A stretch of DNA of 64,000 nucleotides from Selaginella moellendorffii (taxonomy: Eukaryota > Streptophyta > Lycopodiopsida > Selaginellales > Selaginellaceae), in NCBI RefSeq assembly GCF_000143415.4, contig NW_003314401.1, positions 124,001-188,000 on the forward strand, given 5' to 3'. This document shows, in pieces, positions 29,949 to 42,200 of the stretch. A program made the position numbers and the translations under genes. The notes under the pieces were generated by a model. That model saw only the letters and a program-made list of their open reading frames with translations, did not search any database and was not told the DNA's origin. Each line of letters starts with the position of its first letter. Position 1 is the first letter of the stretch.

Positions 29949-31613
29949 ATGGAGACGGGGCACAGCCGCGTTTCGGCCATAGCTCGCCATCTTCAAGCTG
30001 CGACGACGGTGAGTCGCTCTCCTGGCGCTGCTACTGACTTTGTTTGCTTCTAGAGCATTGATCGTGACAACACAAGTTCCTGCGGTCTTCCGGTGGTTGT
30101 CGGTGCCATGGTAGCGGACATCCAATCCTTTCCCTCCACTCAGCTCAGTCGTGGCACAACAGTCGTCGGCCAGGTATCTCCCCGAAACAAAAAATCTCCA
30201 CTGAAGTGTTTGTCCTTTTGGTGACTATGGTTCTTGCAGGTCAAGTACAGCCATGGTGGAGTCGGGAGAAATGTGGCCGAGTGCATGGCCAAGCTCGGAG
30301 TGCCTTCGTTTCTCATCAGTATCGTCGGGGACGACATTGCTGGTTAAAGATGCTATGATCTTTCCCAAGTTCTTCTAAACTTTGAGATTTCTGCCTAGGA
30401 AATGCTCTGGTGGATCACTGGAAGTCTCTGGGCTTAACGACAAACGGTAGTAGCACGCTCTTGGTTTTGCTCACAGTGAAGGTTTCCAGGCATTCGAAGG
30501 TGTTGTGGAGCAGCCACGCCAGTCATCTCTATCGCTTTCGACACCACGGGCGAAGTCGCTGCTGGTGTAGCCGACACTGGAACAGTTGTGAGTATGTCAG
30601 TGCTTTCTTCTCCTGATCAAGCTTCCAGGAGAAACACCTGACCCCGGACTGGATCTCGCAATTCTCGACCATCATCCAAGCAGCACCGGTTGTGTTACTG
30701 GATGCCAACCTCACTCCCGAGTCACTGGAAACAGCTTGCAAGTGTAAGTAGTCATCCACTTCTCATAAATCATCAATTGCTAACGGAGAAACTCCAGTGG
30801 CGGAGCAAGCAGAGGTTCCGGTGTGGTTCGAGCCAGTATCAGTTTCCAAGTCCGTCAGGGCTGCTGGCCTCTACAAATACGTAAGTTGTATCTTATCATT
30901 CACGAGCTGTGGCTCACAAAGGCTTCTTTTCTTTCTTTTTTTCTCCAGCTTGCTTACGTATCGCCAAACGAGAAAGAACTGGCTGCTATGGGAGAATCAC
31001 TATCGAGTCTTGATACTGCTCCAGTTCCTAGTGGCTGGAGCAAGGAGCAGCGCTACATCCATCTCCTCCTCCAGGCAGGCGTCAAGCATGTTATTGTGAC
31101 GCTGGGCAGCAAAGGCTCGCTAGCTTGCACGCTGGAGTCTGCAAGGTAGCTCTTGCTTTTCCTTGACTATGGAAGCTTTGATCGTGATCGTGATCTTGGG
31201 CATTGCAGCGGCAGTAGCTTCTCAATCCGCTGCCTTCACGTTCCAGCGGCGGCGGCTCGAGTGGCGAGCTTGAGCGGCGCTGGAGACTGCCTGGTGGCTG
31301 GATGCATCGCGTGGTTGGCGACGAGAGGGGACGGCGACGTGTTGGGATGCGTCACCCATGGCACCGCTGTGGCCAAACAAGCCGTGGAGTCGCACCTCAA
31401 CGTCCCCGACGTGATCTCGCGGCAGGATCTTTGGAGTAAGTTTTTTCTTTCACGTGTTGCGAGAGCGATGGATGTTCTTCGTTCTATGAGCTTGGCATTG
31501 ATCTCACCTATGGTGGCGCAGGCGATGGCGATGCTGCGCGGAGCATGGCGCGAGAATTATCGTTAGATGGCGGGATATTCGTGGAGCATATGCCGGGGGA
31601 CAGGAGACCCTAG
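29949..31613 (+). CDS. pfkB kinase, pseudouridine-kinase-like, peroxisomal
   Basis: About ten exons join in frame from ATG 29949 to TAG 31611-31613. Blocks: PVVVGAMVADIQSFPS, YSHGGVGRNVAECMAKLG, NALVDHWKSLGL, GAATPVISIAFDTTGEVAAG, LDANLTPESLETAC, VPVWFEPVSVSKS, YVSPNEKELAAMGE, KHVIVTLGSKGS, and the pfkB active-site signature LSGAGDCLVAG. This pattern fits the plant pseudouridine kinase, which phosphorylates pseudouridine released from RNA. The N-terminus METGHSRVSAIARHL carries a PTS2 peroxisomal signal (R-V-x5-H-L), matching the known peroxisomal site of that pathway. It is the intact partner of the broken copy at 18990. Its first bases overlap the remains of the PPR pseudogene. Confidence 0.82.
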
Positions 31614-31870
31614 TGTGTCCCGGCGGTGGAGGTGGGCGAAGGCGCGGTGCGTGGAAAAAGACCCATCCCATGGCGTGCAATCGACGCTAGCGCTAGAAGA
31701 GGTAGCTTCCACTGTAGCGAGCTGGGAGGAGGGGGAGGAGAGAATGCGAGGAGGATGCCCGTGGGATGAGAGGAGGGATTGCTTCGTCTTGGGTGGAAGT
31801 GGGAGTGGGAGGATTCTCCTCCATCATGCCGCCCACGCTGAGAAGTATGCCTCCGCCGCCACAGAGAGTC

Positions 31871-34135
31871 ATGAGCGGCGCTCGCGTGCTAAGATCGCTC
31901 CGCAAGCTCGCCGCCTACTGCAGTTTGATGGCCTTCTCCTGCCTGCTCGTTGTCAAGCTCGGCTCCCCCACCTCCTCGGCTCCTCCGCATCGTCACGATC
32001 TCTTCTTCCATTTGTCTTGGTGGTGAGTTCTCTCAAGCAAGATAAGTTTCTTTCTTCTGAGCTCTCTCGCTCTCTCTCAGGTGGGTGTTTCTTCCACTGT
32101 GGGTGTTTCATGGGATAGTTTCTAGGGGGAGGTTCTCCGTTCCGGCACCATCTCCACCTCATGATAGGCATGTACGTGTTGCTTGTTCTTGCGGGAATTC
32201 CCTTGGCTTTTTCTTCACTGATGGTTCCCTTTTCTTTCTCGCGGGTGTAGTGGGCTCCTTGTCATGCTGTTGTTGCCATCCCGCTGCTTGTTGCATTTGA
32301 GCTCCTCTTGTGCTCCTACCTTCATAGCCGCGAAGGTAAAAACTCTCGCTTTGGAAGTACTACTAGTTTTTCTACGAGCCCCGGAAAGACGCAAGTGTTT
32401 CCTTCACCGCTTTGGTTTTTTCTTTTTTCCTGTGGTGCAGTGTATGCGGAGCCGCTGTTGAGCCTCAAGCTTGTCTTCGTGCCATTGCTGGGTCTTGAAC
32501 TCCTGATTTTAATTGATAACTTCAGGTACTAAAGTTGTCCTTTCTTCTCATTTGACTTCTTTTTTGTGCAGGATGTGCAGGGCTCTGATGCCGGCAGACG
32601 AAGAAAGTTTAACTGATGATATAATCTGGGAAACACTTCCGGTAAGTTTCCAAAGGGTCTACTTCTCTGCGCTAATTCTGTGCCTCGACAGCATTTTTGG
32701 ATATCTGTTTCGATGGTCTTCTTTGTGGCTGCGACCGTTCTTACCTTGTTAAAATTAACTGGTAAAAGATTTTCGGTATCAGTACTTGGAATTTTCACTC
32801 CTTGTCCGCGTAGGGGATTTTGAATCGCTTGGCTGGTGGGACTTGTTCATAAACTACGCGTAAGCGTTGCATTTGCATTGTTTATAGCCTTTGCTAATGC
32901 TTATTGCTGCTCAGTATTGCCGAGTGTTTCTCCTTCCTGGTCTGCACCAAATGGACCAACACTTCGATTCGGGGATCTCTGTCATCATCCTCATCGTCTT
33001 CCAGTAAGCCGCTGGAAAGAGACGAATCTCTTTGCAGTGCATCTTCCACATCAATCGTACTTGAGGACGAAGGCATCGAAGCCGGCTTTTGTGGGAAGGA
33101 GGACATAGGGGGACATTTGTTGAAAGCGCCAGTATTGATATCGCAGATCTTACTGTGTATGAAGCTCGAGGTAAGACTTTCTTTTCTTATCCGTCAACAA
33201 AGATAGCAAGCAAAGCTGACTATCTTTTGTATTCTTTTCAGGGAACTCCAGCAGGAGCAGTAAACATTCCAGTGGGTGTTGTTCTGATGCCGCTGATGGT
33301 CGTGCAAGGCTTGGCTATTCTTCTTACAGTTTTGCGTGTCGTGGAAAGGCTCCTCGTGCTAATGCACGTAGGTGACGAGTCGCAGAGCTCGCTGAACATC
33401 TTCTCCCAGGTGCAGGAATTCTTTGGTTTTGTTCACCATGGCTCAAGGTTAGTCATCTATATAGAGTTCTCTGTTCCTTGACAATTCATGGCCTTTGAGC
33501 AGGCTTCTTGGGTGGTGGTCCATTGATGAAAAGAGTAAAGAAGAACAAGTCCGGCTCTTATCTGCGAGCTCGTCGGGGTAAAACAAGAAAATCAACTGTC
33601 TTGGCTCTGGTTTCTTTGTTGGCATTTATGCATGATTTGTACTTCCAGGTACTACACATTTACTGGCCCTCCGCCCGATGTTGTCAAGAAAATGGCTCGG
33701 AAAGACCTTGCTGAAGAGGTAATTTGCGCTTGTTTTCTCCAGTGCCCGACTCACTGTGGCTTTTACGCAGATATGGAGGCTTCAAGCTGCTCTGGGGGAG
33801 CAAACACGAATAGCCAAGCATCAGCAGCACGAGTTTGACCGCCTGCAGAGCGTACGGCCTTCCTCCTTTTCACTACATTATATGTGATTTATGTGTAGCT
33901 TGACTGGCTTTTGCTCTTGGCCCTGCAGGAGAAAGTGCTTTGCCGGGTGTGCTTTGAGCGTGACATAGCCGTGGTGTTACTCCCGTGTAAACATCGAGTC
34001 CTTTGCAGGTTTGTGTTTGAATTCCGTTGTGGTGGCGTGACGGGCTTTGTTGGCAGCTTGTGCTCCGAAAGATGCAAACACTGCCCGATATGCAGAAGTT
34101 ACATCGGGGATCGCCTGTCCGTGTATGATGTATAG
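31871..34135 (+). CDS. Transmembrane Fragile-X-F-associated RING protein
   Basis: Multi-exon gene for a plant membrane protein combining a TMEM185/Fragile-X-F-associated-like multi-span region with a C-terminal C3HC4 RING finger (probable E3 ubiquitin ligase). From ATG 31871: MSGARVLRSLRKLAAYCSLM with several hydrophobic helices, VFLPLWVFHGIVSRGRFSVP, MCRALMPADEESLTDDIIWE, FWISVSMVFFVAATVLTLL, GWWDLFINY, IAECFSFLVCTKW, a Ser-rich loop, then GTPAGAVNIPVGVVLMPL. The tail has YYTFTGPPPDVVKKM, a coiled coil, and the RING with CRVC, PCKHRVLC, CSERC and CPIC spacing, complete after the last intron. In-frame ATGs upstream (31766, 31828) are possible starts; 31871 best matches the expected N-terminus. 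Confidence 0.85.
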
Positions 34136-34639
34136 CGTAACATGGTGGCTCGGCTGGTTCGTGGCCAGCATAGAAGTCCCTGCTAGCATCAGGAACCGTC
34201 CAACTTGAATGTGAAATGGTGCGCACCCAAGCAGGGAAATCCACATCGTCGAGCCCGGCTGAGCAGCACAGTAGAAGCAGCAGATTTGTTTATATCCATC
34301 CATCCGTCAACATAGATATACACCCCTTGCCTCTTAGTGATAGTTTTTTATGTTTGAAGCACGGGCATCCAGCTGATTTGCAGACAAAGCAAAGCAAAGA
34401 AGACGCCGACTGGAAAGTACATTATGCATTATGCCAATAACCCAATGATCTTTCACGTTCAAATCGGATTGCTATAGGTAGTTAAGAACATCCAGTGTGC
34501 AGGGCAACACACAAACTCTACCCTTGCAAAACTAGATAATTTATCTTGTCTTGCTGTCTTGCTGAACTCCAGTATATAGCTTGAAGCTGCACAGTGTTAC
34601 TGCCCAAAATAGAATCTAAGAATTATAGAAAAGGGGGAC
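34136..34639. other. Intergenic, no gene seen
   Basis: 3' flank of the RING gene up to the first retroelement. No coding sequence or named element recognised. Confidence 0.4.
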
Positions 34640-34804
34640 TATAAGGTCCAAGTGTACAATTATAATGCCGTATATTAATATTAGCATAGTGGGATGTTGG
34701 TAGCCGTTGGATTGGTTTCAATCCAGATCACTTGCTCTTGTATATAAAGTAGGGTTTTTGAGCTAATTAATATGCACATTTTTTGTACTCATTCCATGGA
34801 CTCA
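34640..34804 (+). repeat. 5' LTR of the decayed gypsy element
   Basis: Shares with 46561-46721 the blocks AAGGT-CAAGTGTA, ATATTAATATTAGCATAGTG, TTGGTTTCAAT and AATATGCACAT, ending near CCATG-ACTCA. The start here reads TATAAGG where the right copy has TGTAAGG. Confidence 0.8.
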
Positions 34805-35049
34805 CCATTAAGGGCACCTTTTATTGTCCTTGGATGAGTGCTTGGATTTGGGATTTTAGTTTAAATTTAGCTTTTATATCATCTAGATCTAATTTTTTCT
34901 ATTTCCTTTCTTTTATTCTTTTGTTCAAGATTTTAGTTTAGATTTATTTTCCATTATCTAAATCTCCTTTTAGTTTTTTTTTTTCTCATTTCTCTTCTTT
35001 TGCTCTTTCCTTTTCATTCATCTTCATGGTAGAGTAGTAGTCTCCTCCT

Positions 35050-36350
35050 CCTTTGACTCTGAAGTAGCAATTGGTGCAATTGTTTAATGTTATGCAATTG
35101 CAATTGAACAACCAAACTCAGTTAATAGCGGCATTCACGGCATGTGGTATAGCTCCTCCTACTCTTGGTGCCAATCCTCGTGTTCGGCCGAAGTTCTTTT
35201 GTGGGAATCTTGGGGATGATATGTACTATTGGTTCGATCATTTCACCGTAATTGCCACATATCATTCTTGAGATGATGCTCGATGTTTGTGTGGGTTTCC
35301 CATGTGTTGGAGCTATAGTGATACAATGGTTTGAGCGCAACTACTTGTGGGGATTGGAGTGTTTTTCTAGATATCTTCAAATGTGCATTTGGACATGCCA
35401 ACGATTGTGATGATTCCTTCCAACAATTATATCGTCTTCGTCAAGGGCCATCTGAGTCAGTGATGCAATTTGGCTTTTGTTTCTGAAGCCTTTTGCTTCG
35501 TGTGGAGCCAAATATGTCGGAGTGGATCAAACTAGAAATATTGTGGCCAACACTTCGTCAAAATTTTGTCGGACTTGTGCATGCACTTGCTCCAACCACC
35601 CTTGATGATGCTCTTTGCTTAGCACAACGTTATGAGGTGTTGCCTTTTCCTTCCGGTCCACTTTCTATATGGTCTTAAGTTTATGTTGCATCCAAGGACA
35701 AAGGCAAAGATGTGGTCGTGGCCGTGATGTTTGCTATTGGGTATGTGATGAAGTTAGTCACACTTATCAGTGTTGTCGGTGTTTTCCAGATTGGTGGCCA
35801 CCATTTCCTGGGTGAAGACCTTGGCGTCAACAACATTCTGTTGGTGCTGCTGTAGTGGAAAGTTTGGATACCGAAATGCATTCGGGAAACGAGGAGTTGC
35901 GTAAGTAATGATAGGACCTTGCGCGAATAAATTAGTGATCCCTCTATCTTTCTTTCGGAAGTATCATTAAGGGGTTCACTTGGCACTAGTTCATTAAGTG
36001 TTTACTTTCCAAGCTCGTTTTTATACCAAAAGGTCTCCTATTATTCTCTCCATGTTAGTTGATATAGGTTCGAGTTTATCTTCTATTGTTCAACTTGTTG
36101 CCACATGTTGCCATCTACACTTGCGTCATACGGCAAAGTCAGTTTTCATTCTTTATGGCAATAGCCATAAACATGCATGTGCACGGGATGAGGTGGACTT
36201 GGTTGTGCGTGTGGGCGATCTCGAGTTTGGGTTGTAGTCATTGACAATGGTGCCAAGTCAAACTTTTGATTTCATTCTTAGTATGGATTGGTTACAACGT
36301 AATCATGCCAAATGTGACTTTGAAGTTTCTCCCCTTTGTCTCATACTTTC
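35050..36350 (+). pseudogene. gag and protease remnants
   Basis: Short open stretches with frameshifts and stops. LGANPRVRPKFFCGNLGDD with YYWFDHF is gag-like. LVDIGSSLSSIVQL, then FDFILSMDWLQRNHAKCDF, is the retropepsin-type protease with a damaged D-S/T-G site. Not functional. Confidence 0.65.
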
Positions 36351-36478
36351 TTATATTTCATCCATTGCTCTAACTTCCATACCTTTTCATCCCTCTTCTT
36401 CTACCTCTACTTCAATTATTTTTGTCTTCTCACTATTTCCTCTTATGTTTCCGTCTTGTTCTGTTCTTCCCTTTTCTG

Positions 36479-38152
36479 ATTCCTCCAACAGTCTTTGTAT
36501 TGCAGCAGTTGACCGGCTCATGAAGGAGTATGCCGATCTCTTTGAGTTTGACCTAACATTTGGGGCCAAGATTGCCACACGTCATCCGATTCCAACTAGG
36601 GATACTCATCCAATCAAAGTTTCTATTCATCCTAGGTCACCCAAAGAGATCAAGATTTTACGTGCAAACATCAAGGAGATGTTGGAAAAGGGTGTTATTT
36701 GAAAGTTGTAAAGTCCTTGGGCATGTAAACCTCATCTTGTGACAAAGCCTGGTAGGAGTATTTGTTTCTGCATCGACTATTGTTCATTAAACAAAGTGAC
36801 GATTCTGGATGTATACCCTCTTTTTCACACTGTTGATCTCTTGGATCGTCTAGGGAGAAGTTGTTGGCTCACCAAGTTAGATCTTGCTTTTGGGTATTGA
36901 TAAGTATCGATGGTTGAAGAAGATATTCCTAAGACTGTTTTTTTTACACTGTTTGGTTTATATAAGTTCTTGGTGATGCCATTTGGTTTGAACAATGCTC
37001 TAACAACTTTCCAGTGGATGATGAATGAGGTTCTTTGCGATATGCTGGAGATGACTGCTGACTTCATTGATGATATCTTGATCCACTCGGAAGGGACATG
37101 GGAGAAGCATGTCCATGATATTTGTAGAGTGTTGGATCGGCTACGAGATGTTTGTTTAAAGTTGAAAAGGTCGAAGTGCGTGTTTGGGTCCAAGGACACG
37201 ACTTATCTTGGGTATTGTATTTCTTGTGAGGGTTTGCAAGTTAATCCTAACAAACTTGTGGCTGTTCTAAGGTTCCCTACTGCAAAGTGTGTGAATGATG
37301 TGCAACACTTTCTGGGCAAGGTGCAATATCTCGGTTGTTTTGTGGATCATCTTTCTGATCGCACTGCACCATTGCAAGTGTTGCTAAAGTTATCAATGTC
37401 ATCTTTCATATAGTCTCTGGATTGTGAGTAGGTGTTCATGGATCTCAAAAAGCTATTGATGACTCCTTTGGTGTTAGTATATCCTGACTACACTTGACCT
37501 TTCATTTTGCACGTGGATGCTTTTGATATTGGTCTTGAAGGTGTGTTAATGCAAGAGAGCCTGAGTGTGCTTGGTCAATGCCATCCTATTGCATATATAA
37601 GCTATACATTACAACTAGCGGAAGTGAATTACTCCACGATAGAGAAAGAGTGTTTAGCAGCAGTTTAGAGTTTCGAGAAACATCATGCATATCTACATGG
37701 TTCTCAGACATTACTAGAAGGTGATCATATTGCCGTTACTTCATTATTGAAGTGGAAGAACTCAGTTGGTCGTATTGCTTGGTGGGTTTTAAAGTTTCAG
37801 ATATATGATTTTGATGTTGTTCATCGCCCGGGGAGTTTTATGGTTGATGCTAATGCCTTTTCTCGAGCTCTTTTTTCTTCTTTGCTTTCTTATCATGTTG
37901 TTGATGAGCCTGTTGTTCCAGCATTTGTGGATTTTCTAGACGAACATTCTGTGCCATTGACAGTTGTTGTACTTGATGTTCAGTGTCCCCAAGGTGTAGA
38001 GCAAGACCTACCTTCTTTTGATGAGGTTCGTAAAGCTCAAAAGATTGAGCCGTGGATTCGAAGGCTTTGAGAAAGGTTTAAGAATCCTATATCACTTGTT
38101 AATGAGTTGCCATTCTGGCATTTACATTCTCAATATCGCCTTGAAGATAGCC
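36479..38152 (+). pseudogene. Reverse transcriptase and RNase H remnants
   Basis: RT blocks CIDYCSLNKVTILDVYPL, LTKLDLAFGY, VMPFGLNNALTTFQ and FIDDILIHSEG (the catalytic YxDD is FIDD here). RNase H follows (FDIGLEGVLMQ, EVNYSTIEKECLAAV) with several in-frame stops. It ends at the target site of the nested element. Confidence 0.85.
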
Positions 38153-38156
38153 TTCT

Positions 38157-39291
38157 TGTTGCGAATGTGACTTCGGGTATTAAAAGTTATCTATCAGTTA
38201 GTCCTTTTGGATATTCTTTCCTTATTACCACGATGGCAGAAGGTCGGTATTGCTAAACCCATTATCAGTCTCCACCTAAACTAGTTGAGAAACTGATCTT
38301 TGTGTGTGCACTTGACCAAATGAGCATAAGGACGGAATTCCTAAGTGCTATTAGTCAAGCATACTTAACCTAGTTAGAGAAACTCATTCGTTAACTTGCA
38401 CTTGCTAGTGTTGGGAACCCCCGGGATATTGAGCTTGGTCCTTCAATATTCGTTAGATGATAGCTTACTGTGTCTGCCAAACATCCTCGCTATCATGCCT
38501 TTTGTGTTAGTCTTATTTCAGTCCTAAATGCTATTTATAGAAAGTGTCTAGATTTGCTTATTTTGTATATCTATAAAATGTAGAGATTGTCTTGAACATG
38601 ATGGTGTTCGTCCCGTGTCCAAATTCGCAATCTAAAGACATTCCATATTTAGCAAGTTTTGAGCTTGTCCTAGAGACTAACTCTTAGTACTAAGAGAGGC
38701 TTGGGGTGAAAGCCCAAAGCATATGTTCTTCAAGAAGGAGGGGGGGGGGAGGATGTGGGGGGTTCTAAATGTATGGTAGGGATAGTGGGTAGGTCAGGCA
38801 TGGCTGACTAACTTGAGGCATAATTTAGCTCCCATTTGTGTGCCTGTCCTTGTTTTGCATCCAGCTTGGGTCTAAGCCCAAACTCCACACCATGCTAGCT
38901 GGTGGAGTACCCATATCCTCATGTTAGGCCATCGGTATGCTGAAATAGCGCCAGACTCTATTTAGCTCCGTTTTGCATGCTAGTCTTGGCATTGGGATGT
39001 TAGTTGCTCTAGGACTAATCCAAGTTGCTCCGAGCTCCCATCCCTTCACTCCTTGGGCTATGTGCTTGGGAGTCATTCCATTTTTTAGTGCCATTGCTCC
39101 TTGGCTACATGCTTGGGAGTTTAACACTGTTCCTTCATTCAATGGCCCAAGGCCCTAAAATTTGGGTTCCACACCACTATCCCTTGGACACATGGCATAT
39201 AACATGTGGCACATGGAGGGTTAAGTTCTACTTCGTGGTTATCCTATGGTAAATCACCATAGGATAAAGGGTAAAAACCACATGCGCTATA
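38157..39291. repeat. Left LTR of the LARD element
   Basis: About 1135 bp, TGTTGCGAATGTGACTTCGG ... CATGCGCTATA. It contains about 85 bp (about 38690-38770, with a G-rich tract) that the right copy lacks. The two LTRs differ at many positions, mostly transitions, so the insertion is not recent. Confidence 0.88.
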
Positions 39292-42200
39292 TTTGGTATT
39301 AGAGGGTAAGTCTCGGCAAGTATTATCCAATGAGATTGGGCAATTAGTCTCGTTGCATACGTAGAAATGAAAACAATGATCAAAATGGGTACATATTTGG
39401 GTGCAAAGACTTCACAATTGTTCCTTGGGTATATATTTGGTTACCTTGTTATACCTTATGATGTGAGCTTGCTCTTGGGCTCATAAGATGGATTGAGTTG
39501 TTTTGTTTGCACGAGTTTGCACTTGGGCTCATAAGTGAGGCACATTAGCATGAGTTTGCGCTTGGGCTCATGAGTGGGGCACATTAGCAATTCAAGGTTA
39601 CATTCTGAGTTGGCAAAATTAATGTTAGCCTATCAGTGGTTCCATGAGTTATTCCATGTACCATAGGTAAAAGTAAACCTTCCCTAGGTTTGCTATGAGT
39701 GGCAAATAGGCTGGTCCGTAGCTATTTAGCACGGCACTAGTGGATCCTTCCTATGCATGATTATGAATAGATCAATCAAGACTATAAGGGATTAGTCTAT
39801 TTGTTCAAGTAGTCATTGCCATGCTCTCTCATAAACTTTTCTTGGATTGGACTGAAGTCAGTGCGAATGCAAGCTTGAGGTTTAGTTAAAGATAAGACCG
39901 AAAAGAGAGTCATCGGGGACGAAGGATTAAACATGTAAATCATCTTCTCTTTTTGGAAAGATGATTCATAGCAAGGTGTGACTTATTACTTGTGTTCACT
40001 ATGCAATCAAGAGTCCCTACCTTGATGCATATTGGAAATGATGGTCTTACAAATGATGAGTTATGGGATGGATAGTAGTGAAGCGCTAAACTATTTTGTC
40101 TAAACTTGCTATTGGAAGGCTTGGATTACAATGCTCAATTCTTTTCTGGGGAACCTTGCTATTGCTCTTTGAGTAGCTTGGTGTTAGATTAGTTTTGAGT
40201 TTGGTCGGATAGAATACGGCATGAGATTGTCCGTGTTGTGAACAAAAGTTAGTGGTGTTGGGTGTTGTAAGTCTTTATCGGTGGAGTGTGGCATTTATGT
40301 TGCATTTTGTCGAATTAAGTTGACACTTGATACTCACATAAACCTTTGAAATAATGATATTGGCATTGTTCATGGTGTTTCTTTATAGATGACCAAGATA
40401 TTGTGATTTTTATATCATATCCATGTGATAATGAGTAATGTGTTTACAAAGTTGCTTGGTGAAATGATAATCAACCCCAAAGTGGTTGATAGTGAAGTTA
40501 GTCTACTGCACACTTAGGCACGTTCTATTAAGNNNNNNNNNNNNNNNNNNNNNNNNNNNNNNNNNNNNNNNNNNNNNNNNNNNNNNNNNNNNNNNNNNNN
40601 NNNNNNNNNNNNNNNNNNNNNNNNNNNNNNNNTATCTGTTAGCACTTGGAGTAGATTGTTGGATAGAGAAAATATGTAGTTGTGGCATTGACATCACTAA
40701 CACTTGTGTGAGTGGAGATAATATTGTTATATTGAGTGATGAGAAACTTTCCTTAGAACTTGATTTTCCATATCATTTTTCTTATTAGTGTTTTGGCTTC
40801 ACATTGGATCTTGAAAGTGGTTGAAGAAGAGTGATAGTGCAATATGGATATATGAAGATATAGTCTTCATGATCAAGCCGTGGATATTCATTTTGCATTT
40901 TGTGGATGTCAGTGTTGGTTTGGAGATATGGGCATGATGTTCTAGGCTTAAACATATTATGGGTTATGAGAATTTGTGTTGAGGTGAACTTATGTGAAAT
41001 TGTTGGTAAGAAAAATTTGGTTGAGTCTTGAAAATTTGCATTTCTAGACTGAGAGTTATTCTTTTTCTAGAATAGAAATTTTTCCACAAATTTTCTTAAA
41101 CATTTCCAATGGTTGATCTATTAATTACTTTGCTCAAAAACCATTCCATTTTCGTAAGCTAGTACAAACTAATGAAAAGGTTAGAGTTGACTTTGGTTAA
41201 CTTAGATCTTAGTAGGTAATTTGTATGATGCACCCAAAAGGGATATTAACTTTTGGGGTTAAAGCAATTGAGTTGGATAGAGTTTGGAGTTGGTATAGAA
41301 AAGTGGCTGTTGCACTTTTCTAAGAAGGGTAACCCTTGTGTCTTTCTTCTGTAGCATAATGCTGGGTGACAGGTTACATCTTGCATTTTGTTAAACTCTA
41401 TGAGAGTAGTGAGCTCTCACTAATATTGATTTGGTCTTGGTAGTCTTGTGTTTTGGCTGAGGATGGTGATATCCAACTTAGTTGTTTAAGGTTGAAATGT
41501 TAGTACCCATACTATAGCTTTGTCTATGAGGAGTTTGTGTACCAATATGTGTCCATCTCATTGTCTTCACTTTACTTTCGACTGAGTGTTAATTATGCAT
41601 AGCTAACTTCTTCAAGGCATGTTTAGAGCTATTGGCTAGACGTGTTAGTGAGCTTATTGCGGTTGAGTTGGATTTGGATGGTCATTTAATTTGTGTTTGT
41701 CCATAAATCTTTCTTTCATGCCTGAGGTATTACGCTGGACAAATATATAACTCGATGGCACGAATTTAGTGTTGGGTCTTGTAAAGACAAGTTAAGAAGT
41801 GATTGTTGGTTGCTTTGCAACTAGTGATTACTTGTGGACTTTGTTGAGGACTATTGACACTTGCCTCTCTCGATGAAGATTTAGCAGTGATAGGCTTGCT
41901 TTACCGAATAATGTTGCAGAAAATCATGTTGTTAAACTTATATGGGTTTTCCATGTTGGCATGTCAATTTCTTTGTAGATATCATTTGGTTATGTTTAGT
42001 CCATGGTGTTGGATTTCATTGAGTCTTGGATGTGGTGAATCACTCTTTGATGATACATTATCTATAATTGAGTTTTGCTGAAGGATTAGTCTCGGATATT
42101 GACTAAAGTATCTTCGACTTTCGTTAGCTTGGTTGCTAGAGAGTTTTGAGTGGTGATTCACTCTTGCTTTCTTCTAACTTTATCCTGGTGTTGATGGCAT

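Noticed and set aside
31567-32118. 183-codon plus-strand ORF between the kinase and RING genes
   Set aside because: It overlaps the kinase stop and the first RING exon in another frame and has no recognisable features.
40486-40788. ORFs spanning the N run
   Set aside because: About a third of each is unknown sequence (N), so they are artefacts of the assembly gap.
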